Source: Methylomarinum sp965277025 (GTDB lineage: Bacteria > Pseudomonadota > Gammaproteobacteria > Methylococcales > Methylomonadaceae). From it: DNA of 64,000 bases. The DNA is taken from NCBI GenBank assembly GCA_965277025.1, contig OZ255706.1, forward strand, positions 310,001-374,000, given 5' to 3'. The translations under genes and the position numbers were made by a program. How positions within the stretch are numbered: position 1 is the stretch's first letter; each line of letters opens with the position of its first letter. Of this stretch, positions 1 through 8,894 are shown in pieces. The notes beneath the pieces were generated by a model. It worked only from the letters and a program-made list of their open reading frames with translations. It was not told the DNA's origin and searched no databases.

Positions 1-1281
1 TGTATGGGTAAATAAACGATCATATAAAGTCGAAGATGGCTGGCTCATTGTCATTTCACAAGATTCATCGCAACCAATTCTGACCCGGTTATCCGCAATT
101 TTCCGATAAAATCGGCCGGCCAGAGCGTGAAGCCCCGGAAACAGCAATAGCCAGCCAATAGGCGCACTATAACGCATAGCGATAAAAATACGGGCATAAG
201 TATCCACCCCCGAATAAATATTTCCATTCCGGTCGAGGGCGTATAAATCTTTCAATAATTCCTGCCTGTCAATATGCTTCATGGCTGGATATTGGGTGGC
301 AAATGTTTGCGCGCCTTTAAAATCGACACAGGAAAAAATATCGAAATGATTCAATATCAATACAGTACGGTTACATAATGGGCATTTCTCATCGTAAAAA
401 ACCGTCAATAGGGGTGTTTTGGCCACCAGCCATTCCGAAAGCTGTCGATACCAGGAAAATGGCGCTACCAAGACATAAAAAATCAGCATGCCAAGGCCAA
501 AAGGGTAAATATTGAAGGTCAGCGTTATCCCCAGGTGCAACCCTGCCCCGACAAAAAAATAGACCGGCCTCAAGAGGCGATAGTGCACCAAAAAGACGAA
601 GATGAACTGAAATACAATGATGAGATAGCCAATAAACTTAACCAGCCACTCTTGATCCAGCAACCACTTGAAATCCAATGCCGACACATAATAAGGCATG
701 GATGATGGTAACCAGGCGCCCAAGCCATTACGCCAATGCTCGGCAAACATTTTATGCACGACTGAATCGAAATATAAAAAACCCAGACAGATAGTCACTG
801 GCAAGGTGTAGGCTAAAACCGTGACGGGCTCGGGCCGATAAACTGAATAATGTGTGAATGGATTAGCTAATTTTCGACGTAAACCGTCCAGGGCTAAAGC
901 TTTGTCGATCGGCATAAAGATCAGAAAAAAATTGGCGCCAATCATGAACAAATCAAAACCACCATCAAAGTCCCGCTGCATTGGGGTAAAATGGACAAAA
1001 ACAATCCAGAACAGATAATCGGCAATAACCGCCTGCTGACTTCGATATCCCAATACAATACAAGCTGCTACTATCGCCCAAAGACAAAGAAAAAAGGGAA
1101 TCATCGGGAATTCCACATCCAAAAATGGAATGGGATCGAATATCAAATGGTTGAAATACAATAAAAACAACACTTCCTGCAACGTGACCAGACCAAACAA
1201 TAGTCGGAATAAGCCAACGCCTGCTGCCGGAGCCTGCTTGAAGTAGAGTCTTGAAATGGTTTTTTTCAGCAGTGAAAACAT
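1..1281 (-). CDS. HTTM-domain membrane protein with C-terminal DCC (DUF393) thioredoxin-like domain, 3' end outside window
   Basis: One uninterrupted minus-strand frame runs from ATG at 1281 (MFSLLKKTISRLYFKQ...) to the window edge, 427 codons without a stop. Residues about 1-280 are hydrophobic with several membrane segments and read like the HTTM (horizontally transferred transmembrane) domain related to vitamin-K-dependent carboxylases. From about residue 295 a soluble domain begins with VFYDEKCPLCNRTV; the CPLC pair is C300/C303. This is the DCC motif of DUF393 proteins, thought to be thiol-disulfide oxidoreductases. The HTTM-DUF393 fusion is a known bacterial architecture of unknown substrate. 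A different-frame ORF at 965-1303 is a shadow. The C-terminus is missing, so total length is unknown. Confidence 0.8.
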   Translation of the reverse strand, partial: MFSLLKKTISRLYFKQAPAAGVGLFRLLFGLVTLQEVLFLLYFNHLIFDPIPFLDVEFPMIPFFLCLWAIVAACIVLGYRSQQAVIADYLFWIVFVHFTPMQRDFDGGFDLFMIGANFFLIFMPIDKALALDGLRRKLANPFTHYSVYRPEPVTVLAYTLPVTICLGFLYFDSVVHKMFAEHWRNGLGAWLPSSMPYYVSALDFKWLLDQEWLVKFIGYLIIVFQFIFVFLVHYRLLRPVYFFVGAGLHLGITLTFNIYPFGLGMLIFYVLVAPFSWYRQLSEWLVAKTPLLTVFYDEKCPLCNRTVLILNHFDIFSCVDFKGAQTFATQYPAMKHIDRQELLKDLYALDRNGNIYSGVDTYARIFIAMRYSAPIGWLLLFPGLHALAGRFYRKIADNRVRIGCDESCEMTMSQPSSTLYDRLFTHT

Positions 1282-1424
1282 CTTTAGTGGGAATGGACGA
1301 CAATAAAGTACATAAATTATAAGGTATTTGTCGTCATCCAAGAAGAATTAGTTGAATGCAAAATCATAGCCCGATATTGGCTTCAGCCGTTGAAACAACG
1401 ATCAAGCGCTTGTCATCAAGCAAT

Positions 1425-1461
1425 AAAAAAGGCCGCCACCGTGACCGGTAAGCGACCTTTT
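1425..1461 (-). terminator. Rho-independent terminator of the 42-residue protein gene
   Basis: On the minus strand GGTCGC pairs with GCGGCC, with an inner ACCG/CGGT stem and GTCA loop, followed by six T. It lies 23 nt after the stop of the small gene at 1484-1612. Confidence 0.75.
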
Positions 1462-1483
1462 AGAAATATAAATTAAATATTTC

Positions 1484-1612
1484 TTAGTCTTCGTCGTTAG
1501 GCTCTGCGAAAACCCATTTTACGAAAAAATAACCTGCTGCGATAATAACTACCGCGCCAATCATGCCTGCTGGCTCTTTTAACAATTCTGTTAAGTCTAA
1601 GATCGCTCCCAT
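1484..1612 (-). CDS. 42-residue single-span membrane miniprotein of unknown function
   Basis: ATG at 1612 opens a 42-residue frame (MGAILDLTELLKEPAGMIGA..., ending FAEPNDED) closed by TAA at 1484. A strong AGGTAGGA ribosome site lies about 6 nt upstream, a promoter-like TTGACT-16-TAACAT pair lies at 1677-1704, and a terminator follows at 1425-1461. This is much stronger framing than expected for a random small ORF. The sequence has an amphipathic N-terminal stretch, one hydrophobic segment (about residues 16-34) and an acidic tail. I do not recognise a family. The monocistronic arrangement suggests a small inner-membrane accessory protein, but the partner is unknown. Confidence 0.7.
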   Translation of the reverse strand: MGAILDLTELLKEPAGMIGAVVIIAAGYFFVKWVFAEPNDED

Positions 1613-1676
1613 GAGTGTCCTACCTTTTTGTAATGTTGTAAATAAATGTGCCAATTAACTGGCATCCGAATGTCCT

Positions 1677-1704
1677 ATGTTACTTTGGATTATGGCAAAG
1701 TCAA
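1677..1704 (-). promoter_or_regulatory. Putative sigma70 promoter of the 42-residue protein gene
   Basis: Minus strand TTGACT (1704-1699), 16-nt spacer, TAACAT (1682-1677), about 65 nt before the ATG. The leader holds a TGCCA/TGGCA hairpin. Confidence 0.5.
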
Positions 1705-2144
1705 GTAAATCATCAGCCGATATAAAAAATATAGTCCTTTTTCTTTAATTCATCACCATACTGTCCAGGGTCCCGAGCAAAAAAAACACCGCTCAACAAA
1801 CCAAATTATAACTTATAATTCATAAGGTTATCCAGACCCAACAACCCCCATTACAGGTATCACAGTCCAGCTTTTTCATCCGTCTCCAAATTTATCGTAG
1901 CATTTGCCGTCTAAACTTACTTCGCCGCCTTTTTCATGAACAATAGAGCAAAAGCCATCTTCCATAACCCGCTATCCCTCCCGAAAAAACACTTCTCTAC
2001 CGGCGGACAATTGCCATCTGAAGACATAATGAGTAATATGGTATATTGCTAAGCTGGAATTTGTAAAAACCATGAAGATAAAGGCATAAGCTGTCATTTT
2101 TTAGCGCGATTGTCTTCTTTGTTTTTACAATCCGCTCTTGTAAA
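1705..2144. other. Non-coding stretch with an AT-rich perfect palindrome
   Basis: About 440 nt without a credible gene. The only structure I see is an AATTATAA-C-TTATAATT palindrome at 1804-1820, which may be an operator. The short ORFs here lack ribosome sites and family resemblance. Confidence 0.4.
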
Positions 2145-2228
2145 TGCTGACAAATCAGTAATGATTTATCAGCGCCCGAAAAGCACACAATGATTTTCGA
2201 TTTACTTACAAAATCTATGGCTTACAGG
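2145..2228. repeat. Divergent copy of the dispersed palindromic repeat (R3)
   Basis: GCTGACAAATCA...TGATTTATCAGCG followed by a TTACAAAATC-ATGGCTT block matches the layout of the better copies at 37549-37690 and 54773-54914. Similarity is partial and was judged by eye. Confidence 0.45.
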
Positions 2229-2293
2229 AATTAAAATTCCAAGCCTTGCAAAATAATAACCAAGCAGCATTTAAACTTAAAGAGGAAGAAAAA

Positions 2294-2725
2294 ATGATCG
2301 GTGGCATAATAATGATTCTCGTTGCAGTCTGGATTTTTCAGTCTGTCAAACAAGTAAAAAAACCAAATGGCCTGTTTTGGATTGCGGGCTGTGTCGCAGT
2401 ATTTTTTGCGGTTCAATGGTTGCTCGTTCAGCTTAACATCATAATTATTGACACTTACCAGGGTGAAGATATTGGCAGTAATTATGATCGAGATCTGAGC
2501 AGTATCGGCGACCGCAACACAACCAATGAAAAAGGAACCGGCGGCGTTATTTTGAATGTTCTTTATGAATTGTTTCCTCCATTTGGCGCTTTTCTGACTG
2601 TCGCCTTTATCAGAACAAAATTTATCCTGAATGCGCCGCTAACTGTCGCCAATCTGTTTAGCGGTATAAAAGAACTGTTTGTCGGCATTAAAGACAGTTT
2701 CAAGTCTGCTGCAAACAATGATTAA
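2294..2725 (+). CDS. Small inner-membrane protein of unknown function (143 aa)
   Basis: The frame is open from 2246, but ATG at 2294 is preceded by AGAGGAAG at good spacing and puts a hydrophobic segment (MIGGIIMILVAVWIF) at the N-terminus, so I start there. There are two N-terminal membrane spans (about 1-15 and 27-50), a polar loop rich in D, N and R (about 55-80), and a third hydrophobic stretch (about 85-105). The C-terminus is polar. No family is recognised. It is a single gene with a strong terminator immediately downstream. Confidence 0.6.
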   Translation: MIGGIIMILVAVWIFQSVKQVKKPNGLFWIAGCVAVFFAVQWLLVQLNIIIIDTYQGEDIGSNYDRDLSSIGDRNTTNEKGTGGVILNVLYELFPPFGAFLTVAFIRTKFILNAPLTVANLFSGIKELFVGIKDSFKSAANND

Positions 2726-2746
2726 TCAATCTTTACATTCCTTGCA

Positions 2747-2777
2747 CAAAGCCCGGTTTATCCGGGCTTTGTTTTTT
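2747..2777 (+). terminator. Rho-independent terminator
   Basis: CAAAGCCCGG-TTTA-CCGGGCTTTG followed by TTTTT, 20 nt after the stop of the preceding gene. Confidence 0.85.
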
Positions 2778-2939
2778 ACGAAAGGATTTACGGCGCTCTG
2801 CCAGGCAGACACCGGAAAGTCTAAACATGGCACCTCCCTGCCTGACAGGCTGATCATCAGAAAGTTTTAAACCAGGGTTTGAAGCTTTGGTACAATTACC
2901 ATCCAATCCAGCACATCTTCTCTGCAAACAGTCATCAAC

Positions 2940-5900
2940 ATGAGCCGATCTGATCTACTAAAACAACAACTATCCCAACGCATCCTGTTTCTCGATGGTG
3001 CCATGGGCACCATGATCCAAAGCTACAAGCTGGAAGAAAAGGATTACCGGGGCGAACGTTTTTCTGATTGGGCGTCGGATTTAAAAGGCAATAATGATCT
3101 GCTGTCATTAACCCAGCCCGACATCATTAAAGCCATTCACCGAGCTTATCTGGATATCGGTTCTGATATAGTTGAAACCAATTCTTTCAATGCCACCTCA
3201 ATCGCCATGGCCGATTATGGTATGGAAGATTTAGCCTATGAAATCAACCGTGAGTCGGCGCGACTGGCCAGAGAAGCGTGTGAAGAAGTCAGTGCATTGA
3301 CACCTGAGAAGCCGCGTTTTGTCGCAGGTGTACTGGGGCCTACCAACCGCACGGCATCCATGTCGCCCGATGTCAATGACCCGGGCTTCAGAAATATCAG
3401 CTTTGACGACCTGGTTATTGCCTACACGGAGGCGATTCGCGGCCTGATCGACGGTGGTGCTGACATCATCCTGATTGAAACAGTTTTTGACACACTAAAC
3501 GCCAAGGCAGCTGTTTTCGCGGTCGAACAATATTTTGAAAAAATTGGTTATAAATTGCCAATCATGATCTCCGGCACTATTACCGATGCCTCTGGCCGAA
3601 CCCTATCGGGCCAGACGGTAGCAGCCTTCTGGAACTCCTTAAGCCATGCCGAACCCATTTCCATTGGTTTTAACTGCGCATTGGGCGCCAAAGAACTGCG
3701 CCAATATATTGAAGAGCTGTCCAATATTGTCGATACACATGTTTCCGCTCACCCCAACGCCGGCCTGCCCAATGAATTTGGTGAATATGATGAATCACCG
3801 CAGGATATGGCAAAAGAACTGAAAGACTGGGCTAAAAGTGGCTATTTGAATATCATTGGTGGCTGCTGCGGCACCTCGCCCGATCATATTAAAGCGATTA
3901 TTGAGGCCGTTGAAAAACACCCTCCCCGCCAATTACCGGATATTCAGAAACAGTGTCGCTTGGCCGGCCTTGAGCCATTGAATATTGGCCCGGACAGCCT
4001 CTTTGTCAACGTCGGCGAGCGCACCAATGTAACAGGGTCGGCACGATTCAAACGCCTGATTATTGAAGAGGATTATGAAACCGCGTTAGATGTCGCCCGC
4101 GATCAGGTAGAGAATGGCGCCCAAATTATCGACATCAACATGGATGAAGGCATGCTTGATTCCCAGCAGGCCATGGTGCGTTTTTTGCATTTGATTGCAG
4201 CAGAGCCTGATATCGCCAAAGTCCCTGTAATGCTGGATTCATCCAAATGGGAAATCCTGGAAGCCGGGCTTAAATGTATTCAGGGAAAAGGTGTTGTCAA
4301 CTCGATTTCAATGAAAGAAGGCGAAGACAAGTTCATTGAACAAGCCAGGCTGGTTCGACGTTATGGCGCAGCCGTCATTGTTATGGCTTTTGATGAACAA
4401 GGTCAGGCTGATACCTATGAACGTAAAGTTGAAATCTGTAGCCGTGCATACAAAATTTTGACCGAACAAGTGGGGTTTCCCGCTGAAGATATTATTTTCG
4501 ATCCAAATATTTTCGCTATTGCCACCGGCATCGAGGAGCATAATAACTACGGCGTAGACTTTATTGAAGCGACCCGGACGATAAAACAGACTCTGCCCTA
4601 TGCATTGGTGTCTGGTGGCGTCTCGAATGTCTCATTTTCTTTTCGAGGCAATAATCCAGTCCGTGAAGCCATTCATGCCGTTTTTCTTTATCACGCCATC
4701 CGCGCGGGCATGGACATGGGAATAGTCAATGCTGGGCAATTAGCTATTTATGAAGATATCCCGGAAGAATTAAGAAATGCAGTAGAAGATGTTGTTTTGA
4801 ACCGCTCGCCTGACGCCACAGAACGCTTGCTCGATATCGCAGAAAAATACCGTGGAGATGGCAGCGTCACCAATAAGGTTGAAGACCAGGAATGGCGCAG
4901 CTGGCCGGTGGAAAAACGCCTGGAACACGCGTTGGTCAAGGGCATTGCTGACTATGTCGAGGAAGATGCCGAAGAGCAACACTTTGATAAAGCACTGCAT
5001 GTCATCGAAGGCCCTCTGATGGACGGAATGAATGTGGTTGGCGATCTATTTGGCGCCGGTAAAATGTTTTTACCGCAAGTAGTCAAATCTGCCCGGGTCA
5101 TGAAAAAAGCGGTCGCTTATTTAATGCCTTATATGGAAGCTGAAAAAGACGAAAATGCCGAACCGAATGGCAAAGTCCTGATGGCGACGGTAAAAGGTGA
5201 TGTTCATGATATCGGTAAAAATATCGTCGGCGTTGTCCTGCAATGTAATAATTATGATGTCGTTGATTTGGGTGTCATGGTGCCGGCTGAAACCATTTTA
5301 AAAACTGCCCGTGAAGAAAACGTCAATATCATTGGCCTAAGCGGCTTGATTACGCCCTCGCTGGATGAAATGGTGCATGTCGCCAAGGAAATGGAGCGTC
5401 AGGGTTTCGATATCCCCTTACTGATAGGTGGAGCCACCACCTCCCGTGCTCATACAGCGGTTAAAATAGACCCGCATTACCATGGGCCAAGCGTGTATGT
5501 GGTCGATGCATCCCGCTGCGTCAATGTGGTCAATTCCCTTCTGAGCGACGAGTTGAAACCAGAATATGTCGCCAAAATAAAACAAGAATACGAACAGGTC
5601 AGAGAACGTCATAAAGGTCGTAAAGCAAAAAACAAGCAACACAGCTTGGAACAGGCGCGTGAAAACCGTTTTCAATATCGCGATGAACACAAACCGGTCA
5701 AACCGTCCTTTTTGGGCACCAAGGTCATCGATGACTTCGATCTGAAAAAACTGGTCCCCTATTTTGACTGGACACCATTCTTCCATACCTGGGAGCTGTC
5801 CGGTAAATATCCCGCCATTCTGGAAGATGAGATCATCGGCGAGGAAGCCAAAAAACTGTTTCACGATGCCAATACAATGCTGGAGAAAATCGTCAACGAA

Positions 5901-6608
5901 AACTGGCTGAAAGCCCGTGCTGTCATCGGTTTTTTCCCCGCTAACAGTGATGGTGATGATATTGTGCTATTCAAAGACGATAACCGCCAGGAAACCCTTG
6001 AAACGCTGCATCATTTACGCCAGCAAAACATCAAGGCTCCTGGTCGCCCCAATTATTGTCTATCGGACTTTATCGCGCCTGTTGAAAGTGGCAAGGAAGA
6101 TTACTTAGGAGCTTTCGCCGTGACCACCGGTATCGGCATCGAAGAAAAACTGGCCGAATTTGAACGCGATCATGATGATTACAGCAGCATCATGCTCAAA
6201 GCACTGGCCGACCGGCTCGCCGAAGCCTTTGCCGAATACCTTCATGAACAGGTGCGCCGTTTTGACTGGGGTTATGCCAAGGATGAACAATTACAAGGCC
6301 ATGAATTGATTGCCGAAAATTATCAAGGTATCCGGCCGGCGCCTGGCTACCCGGCCTGCCCCGATCATACTGAAAAAGCAAAATTGTTCGAGTTACTCAA
6401 TGTCACGGAAAACACCAGCATTGAACTGACCGAGAGTTTCGCCATGATGCCGGCTTCGGCTGTCAGCGGCTGGTATTTTGCTCATCCGGAATCACAATAT
6501 TTCAATGTGGGTAAAATTGATCAGGACCAGTTAAAGGATTATGCCCGACGGAAAAACTTGGCGGAAGAAGTGGCCGAACGCTGGTTATCCGCCCATTTAC
6601 ACCACTGA
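2940..6608 (+). CDS. metH: Cobalamin-dependent methionine synthase
   Basis: 1222 residues, close to the roughly 1227 of E. coli MetH, with all four modules in order. The N-terminal homocysteine-binding barrel has zinc ligands in FNC (C about 246) and GGCCGTSPDH (about 307-316). The methyltetrahydrofolate (pterin) domain starts with NVGERTNVTGSARF near residue 356. The B12-binding domain carries the lower-ligand motif GDVHDIGKN near 753 (His about 755). The activation/SAM domain contains RPAPGYPACPDH near 1132. It transfers a methyl group from methyltetrahydrofolate to homocysteine in the cytosol. It heads a five-gene plus-strand run. I looked for a cobalamin or SAH riboswitch in the 160-nt leader and saw none. 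Confidence 0.97.
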   Translation: MSRSDLLKQQLSQRILFLDGAMGTMIQSYKLEEKDYRGERFSDWASDLKGNNDLLSLTQPDIIKAIHRAYLDIGSDIVETNSFNATSIAMADYGMEDLAYEINRESARLAREACEEVSALTPEKPRFVAGVLGPTNRTASMSPDVNDPGFRNISFDDLVIAYTEAIRGLIDGGADIILIETVFDTLNAKAAVFAVEQYFEKIGYKLPIMISGTITDASGRTLSGQTVAAFWNSLSHAEPISIGFNCALGAKELRQYIEELSNIVDTHVSAHPNAGLPNEFGEYDESPQDMAKELKDWAKSGYLNIIGGCCGTSPDHIKAIIEAVEKHPPRQLPDIQKQCRLAGLEPLNIGPDSLFVNVGERTNVTGSARFKRLIIEEDYETALDVARDQVENGAQIIDINMDEGMLDSQQAMVRFLHLIAAEPDIAKVPVMLDSSKWEILEAGLKCIQGKGVVNSISMKEGEDKFIEQARLVRRYGAAVIVMAFDEQGQADTYERKVEICSRAYKILTEQVGFPAEDIIFDPNIFAIATGIEEHNNYGVDFIEATRTIKQTLPYALVSGGVSNVSFSFRGNNPVREAIHAVFLYHAIRAGMDMGIVNAGQLAIYEDIPEELRNAVEDVVLNRSPDATERLLDIAEKYRGDGSVTNKVEDQEWRSWPVEKRLEHALVKGIADYVEEDAEEQHFDKALHVIEGPLMDGMNVVGDLFGAGKMFLPQVVKSARVMKKAVAYLMPYMEAEKDENAEPNGKVLMATVKGDVHDIGKNIVGVVLQCNNYDVVDLGVMVPAETILKTAREENVNIIGLSGLITPSLDEMVHVAKEMERQGFDIPLLIGGATTSRAHTAVKIDPHYHGPSVYVVDASRCVNVVNSLLSDELKPEYVAKIKQEYEQVRERHKGRKAKNKQHSLEQARENRFQYRDEHKPVKPSFLGTKVIDDFDLKKLVPYFDWTPFFHTWELSGKYPAILEDEIIGEEAKKLFHDANTMLEKIVNENWLKARAVIGFFPANSDGDDIVLFKDDNRQETLETLHHLRQQNIKAPGRPNYCLSDFIAPVESGKEDYLGAFAVTTGIGIEEKLAEFERDHDDYSSIMLKALADRLAEAFAEYLHEQVRRFDWGYAKDEQLQGHELIAENYQGIRPAPGYPACPDHTEKAKLFELLNVTENTSIELTESFAMMPASAVSGWYFAHPESQYFNVGKIDQDQLKDYARRKNLAEEVAERWLSAHLHH

Positions 6609-6613
6609 AGCTT

Positions 6614-7123
6614 ATGTTCTCGCTAGAAAAAACCATTGAAAAACTCATGTACAGCAGCCGCTGGCTGCTGGCACCTATCTATTTTGGCCTGAGCATCATC
6701 TTGCTCCTGCTGACGATTAAATTTTTTCAGGAAATCTATCATTTTATTCCACATTTATTGGTCATGGATGATTCCGACCTGGTGTTAAAAGTACTCACCC
6801 TGATAGATTTGACCCTGGTCGGCAGTCTGACGGTCATCGTTATGTTCAGCGGCTATGAAAACTTTGTTTCACAACTGGATATAGGCAAAAAAACCGAAAA
6901 ACTGGACTGGCTTGGCACCCATGATTATGGTTCGTTAAAGCTTAAAGTCGCTTCTTCGATTGTCGCCATCTCATCCATTCATCTACTGAAAGTTTTCATG
7001 AATGTGCAAAATACCGCCAATGACAAAATTCAGTGGTATGTACTCATTCACCTGACTTTGGTTATCTCCGCCTTGTTGATGAGTGTGATGGATAAAATCA
7101 ATCGCCACACACCGGAGCAATGA
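6614..7123 (+). CDS. YqhA-like UPF0114 inner-membrane protein
   Basis: 169 residues, 5 nt after metH. The start MFSLEKTIEKLMYSSRWLLAPIY and the internal stretch LTLIDLTLVGSLTVIVMFSGYENFVS are typical of the UPF0114/YqhA family, which has three to four membrane spans and no assigned function. Its stop overlaps the next start (ATGA), so it is translationally coupled to the glutaredoxin-like gene. Confidence 0.85.
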   Translation: MFSLEKTIEKLMYSSRWLLAPIYFGLSIILLLLTIKFFQEIYHFIPHLLVMDDSDLVLKVLTLIDLTLVGSLTVIVMFSGYENFVSQLDIGKKTEKLDWLGTHDYGSLKLKVASSIVAISSIHLLKVFMNVQNTANDKIQWYVLIHLTLVISALLMSVMDKINRHTPEQ

Positions 7124-7374
7124 GCCGCTATTATCTTTTTTCAACCGTGGGCTGCCATTTGTGCGAACAAGCCGAACAGCTGTTACGATCATTACCTGTC
7201 ACTATCGATTACAACGCCCAGGAAATCAGCGAAAACGAACAATGGCTGGATCGCTATGGCATACGCATACCGGTACTCCATCACTTAAGCAGTGGCGATG
7301 AACTAAGCTGGCCTTTCGATGAGGAGATTCTGTTACAATTTATCCAACGCCACTCACCGGTACAACCATCATGA
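7120..7374 (+). CDS. Glutaredoxin-like (DUF836) thiol protein
   Basis: 84 residues. The N-terminal STVGCHLCEQAEQLL motif has a CxxC pair (C12/C15) in a short thioredoxin fold, as in DUF836 glutaredoxin-like proteins. It is probably a cytosolic thiol redox protein with unknown partner. Both ends overlap neighbours by ATGA (yqhA-like upstream, fumarase downstream), so it is co-translated in this operon. The fumarase next to it is an oxygen-sensitive Fe-S enzyme, so a redox-maintenance role is possible but only inferred. Confidence 0.8.
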   Translation: MSRYYLFSTVGCHLCEQAEQLLRSLPVTIDYNAQEISENEQWLDRYGIRIPVLHHLSSGDELSWPFDEEILLQFIQRHSPVQPS

Positions 7375-8894
7375 CCGTGATTCGTGAAGAGGACTTTATC
7401 CAAAGCATTGCAGACGCTCTGCAATTTATCTCTTATTATCACCCCACAGATTTCATTCAGGCCATGCATCGGGCCTATCAAGCCGAACAAAACCCGGCCG
7501 CCAAAGATGCTATCGGCCAGATACTGATCAATTCCCGCTTGTGTGCCGAAGGCCATCGCCCTATCTGTCAGGATACCGGCATCGTCAATGTTTTTTTGAA
7601 AATTGGCATGATGGTTAGATGGGAGACGCAACGCGCAATTGAAGATATGATCAACGAAGGCGTTCATCGTGCCTACACCTGCCCTGACAATGTGCTACGG
7701 GCTTCGGTATTGGCCGACCCTGCCGGAGAACGTATCAATACCGGCGACAATACTCCGGCTGTCGTTCATGTCGATTTGATTCCCGGCGACAAGGTTCTGG
7801 TTGAAGTGGCCGCCAAAGGCGGCGGCTCTGAAGCAAAAAGTAAATTCGTCATGCTTAACCCTTCCGACAGTATTGTTGACTGGGTATTGAAAACAGTGCC
7901 GACCATGGGCGCCGGCTGGTGTCCGCCAGGAATTCTTGGAATCGGGATTGGCGGCACGGCGGAAAAAGCCATGCTAATGGCCAAACAAGCCTGCATGGAA
8001 AGTATTGATATTCATGAGTTGATAGCGCGCGGTCCCCGCACCACGGCCGAAGCATTACGCATCGAGCTGTATGAAAAAGTCAATGCGCTGGGTATAGGCG
8101 CGCAGGGTCTGGGCGGTTTGACCACGGTACTGGATGTTAAAGTCCACGATTACCCTTGTCACGCCGCCAACAAACCCGTCGCCATGATTCCAAATTGCGC
8201 AGCTACCCGGCACACCCATTTCATTCTCGATGGCACAGGTCCTGCTGAATTTAACCCCCCTTCTCTTGCCGATTGGCCGCAAATCAGCCAACAAGGCGGC
8301 AAAACCTCCAGAAGAATCAATCTGAACAGCCTGAGTAAACAAGATATCCAGCAATGGAAACCAGGCGAAACCCTGTTATTGACTGGCACATTGCTAACCG
8401 GTCGTGATGCCGCCCATAAACGACTGGTTGACATGATTCAGCGTGGCGAATCCTTACCGATCGATTTCAACAACAAATTTATTTACTACGTGGGTCCTGT
8501 CGACCCTGTTGATGATGAAGTGGTCGGGCCTGCAGGACCTACCACCGCAACCCGTATGGATAAATTCACGGGCATCATGCTGGATAAAACCGGCATGATT
8601 GGCATGATTGGCAAAGCAGAACGCGGCCCTGACGCTATCGAGGCCATAAAAAAACACCACGCCGTTTATCTGATCGCTGTCGGTGGCGCCGCTTACCTTG
8701 TATCCAAAGCCATTCGCAAAACCCGGATTGTCGCATTTGAAGATCTAGGCATGGAAGCCATTCATGAATTCGAAGTTGAAGATATGCCTGTTACCGTTGC
8801 CGTCGATAGCAGTGGAGAATCCATCCATGCGATTGCCCCTAAAATCTGGCAGGCAAAAATTGGCAAAATTCCCGTTACCGTGGAGTCTACATAA
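7371..8894 (+). CDS. Class I fumarate hydratase (Fe-S dependent)
   Basis: 507 residues. The N-terminal alpha-like domain has HRPICQDTGIVNVF, GIGIGGTAEKAM and KPVAMIPNCAATRH, with cysteines placed as [4Fe-4S] ligands. The C-terminal beta domain contains YYVGPVDPVDDEVVGPAGPTT. This fused architecture is the FumA/FumB-type class I fumarase that interconverts fumarate and malate in the TCA cycle. The start at 7371 overlaps the stop of the glutaredoxin-like gene, and its own stop overlaps the next ATG (TAATG). Confidence 0.93.
   Translation: MTVIREEDFIQSIADALQFISYYHPTDFIQAMHRAYQAEQNPAAKDAIGQILINSRLCAEGHRPICQDTGIVNVFLKIGMMVRWETQRAIEDMINEGVHRAYTCPDNVLRASVLADPAGERINTGDNTPAVVHVDLIPGDKVLVEVAAKGGGSEAKSKFVMLNPSDSIVDWVLKTVPTMGAGWCPPGILGIGIGGTAEKAMLMAKQACMESIDIHELIARGPRTTAEALRIELYEKVNALGIGAQGLGGLTTVLDVKVHDYPCHAANKPVAMIPNCAATRHTHFILDGTGPAEFNPPSLADWPQISQQGGKTSRRINLNSLSKQDIQQWKPGETLLLTGTLLTGRDAAHKRLVDMIQRGESLPIDFNNKFIYYVGPVDPVDDEVVGPAGPTTATRMDKFTGIMLDKTGMIGMIGKAERGPDAIEAIKKHHAVYLIAVGGAAYLVSKAIRKTRIVAFEDLGMEAIHEFEVEDMPVTVAVDSSGESIHAIAPKIWQAKIGKIPVTVEST

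Noticed and set aside
965..1303. A 112-codon minus-strand ORF beginning MSSIPTKDVF
   Set aside because: It is a shadow in another frame of the HTTM/DCC gene, which is open from 1281 to the window edge with recognisable domains.
2780..2939. Possible cobalamin or SAH riboswitch before metH
   Set aside because: The leader is only 160 nt and I could not find the B12-box or the SAH core sequence; no convincing fold was seen.
5418..5864. 148-codon antisense ORF inside metH
   Set aside because: It is a shadow of the B12-binding region on the opposite strand; no independent evidence for a gene.
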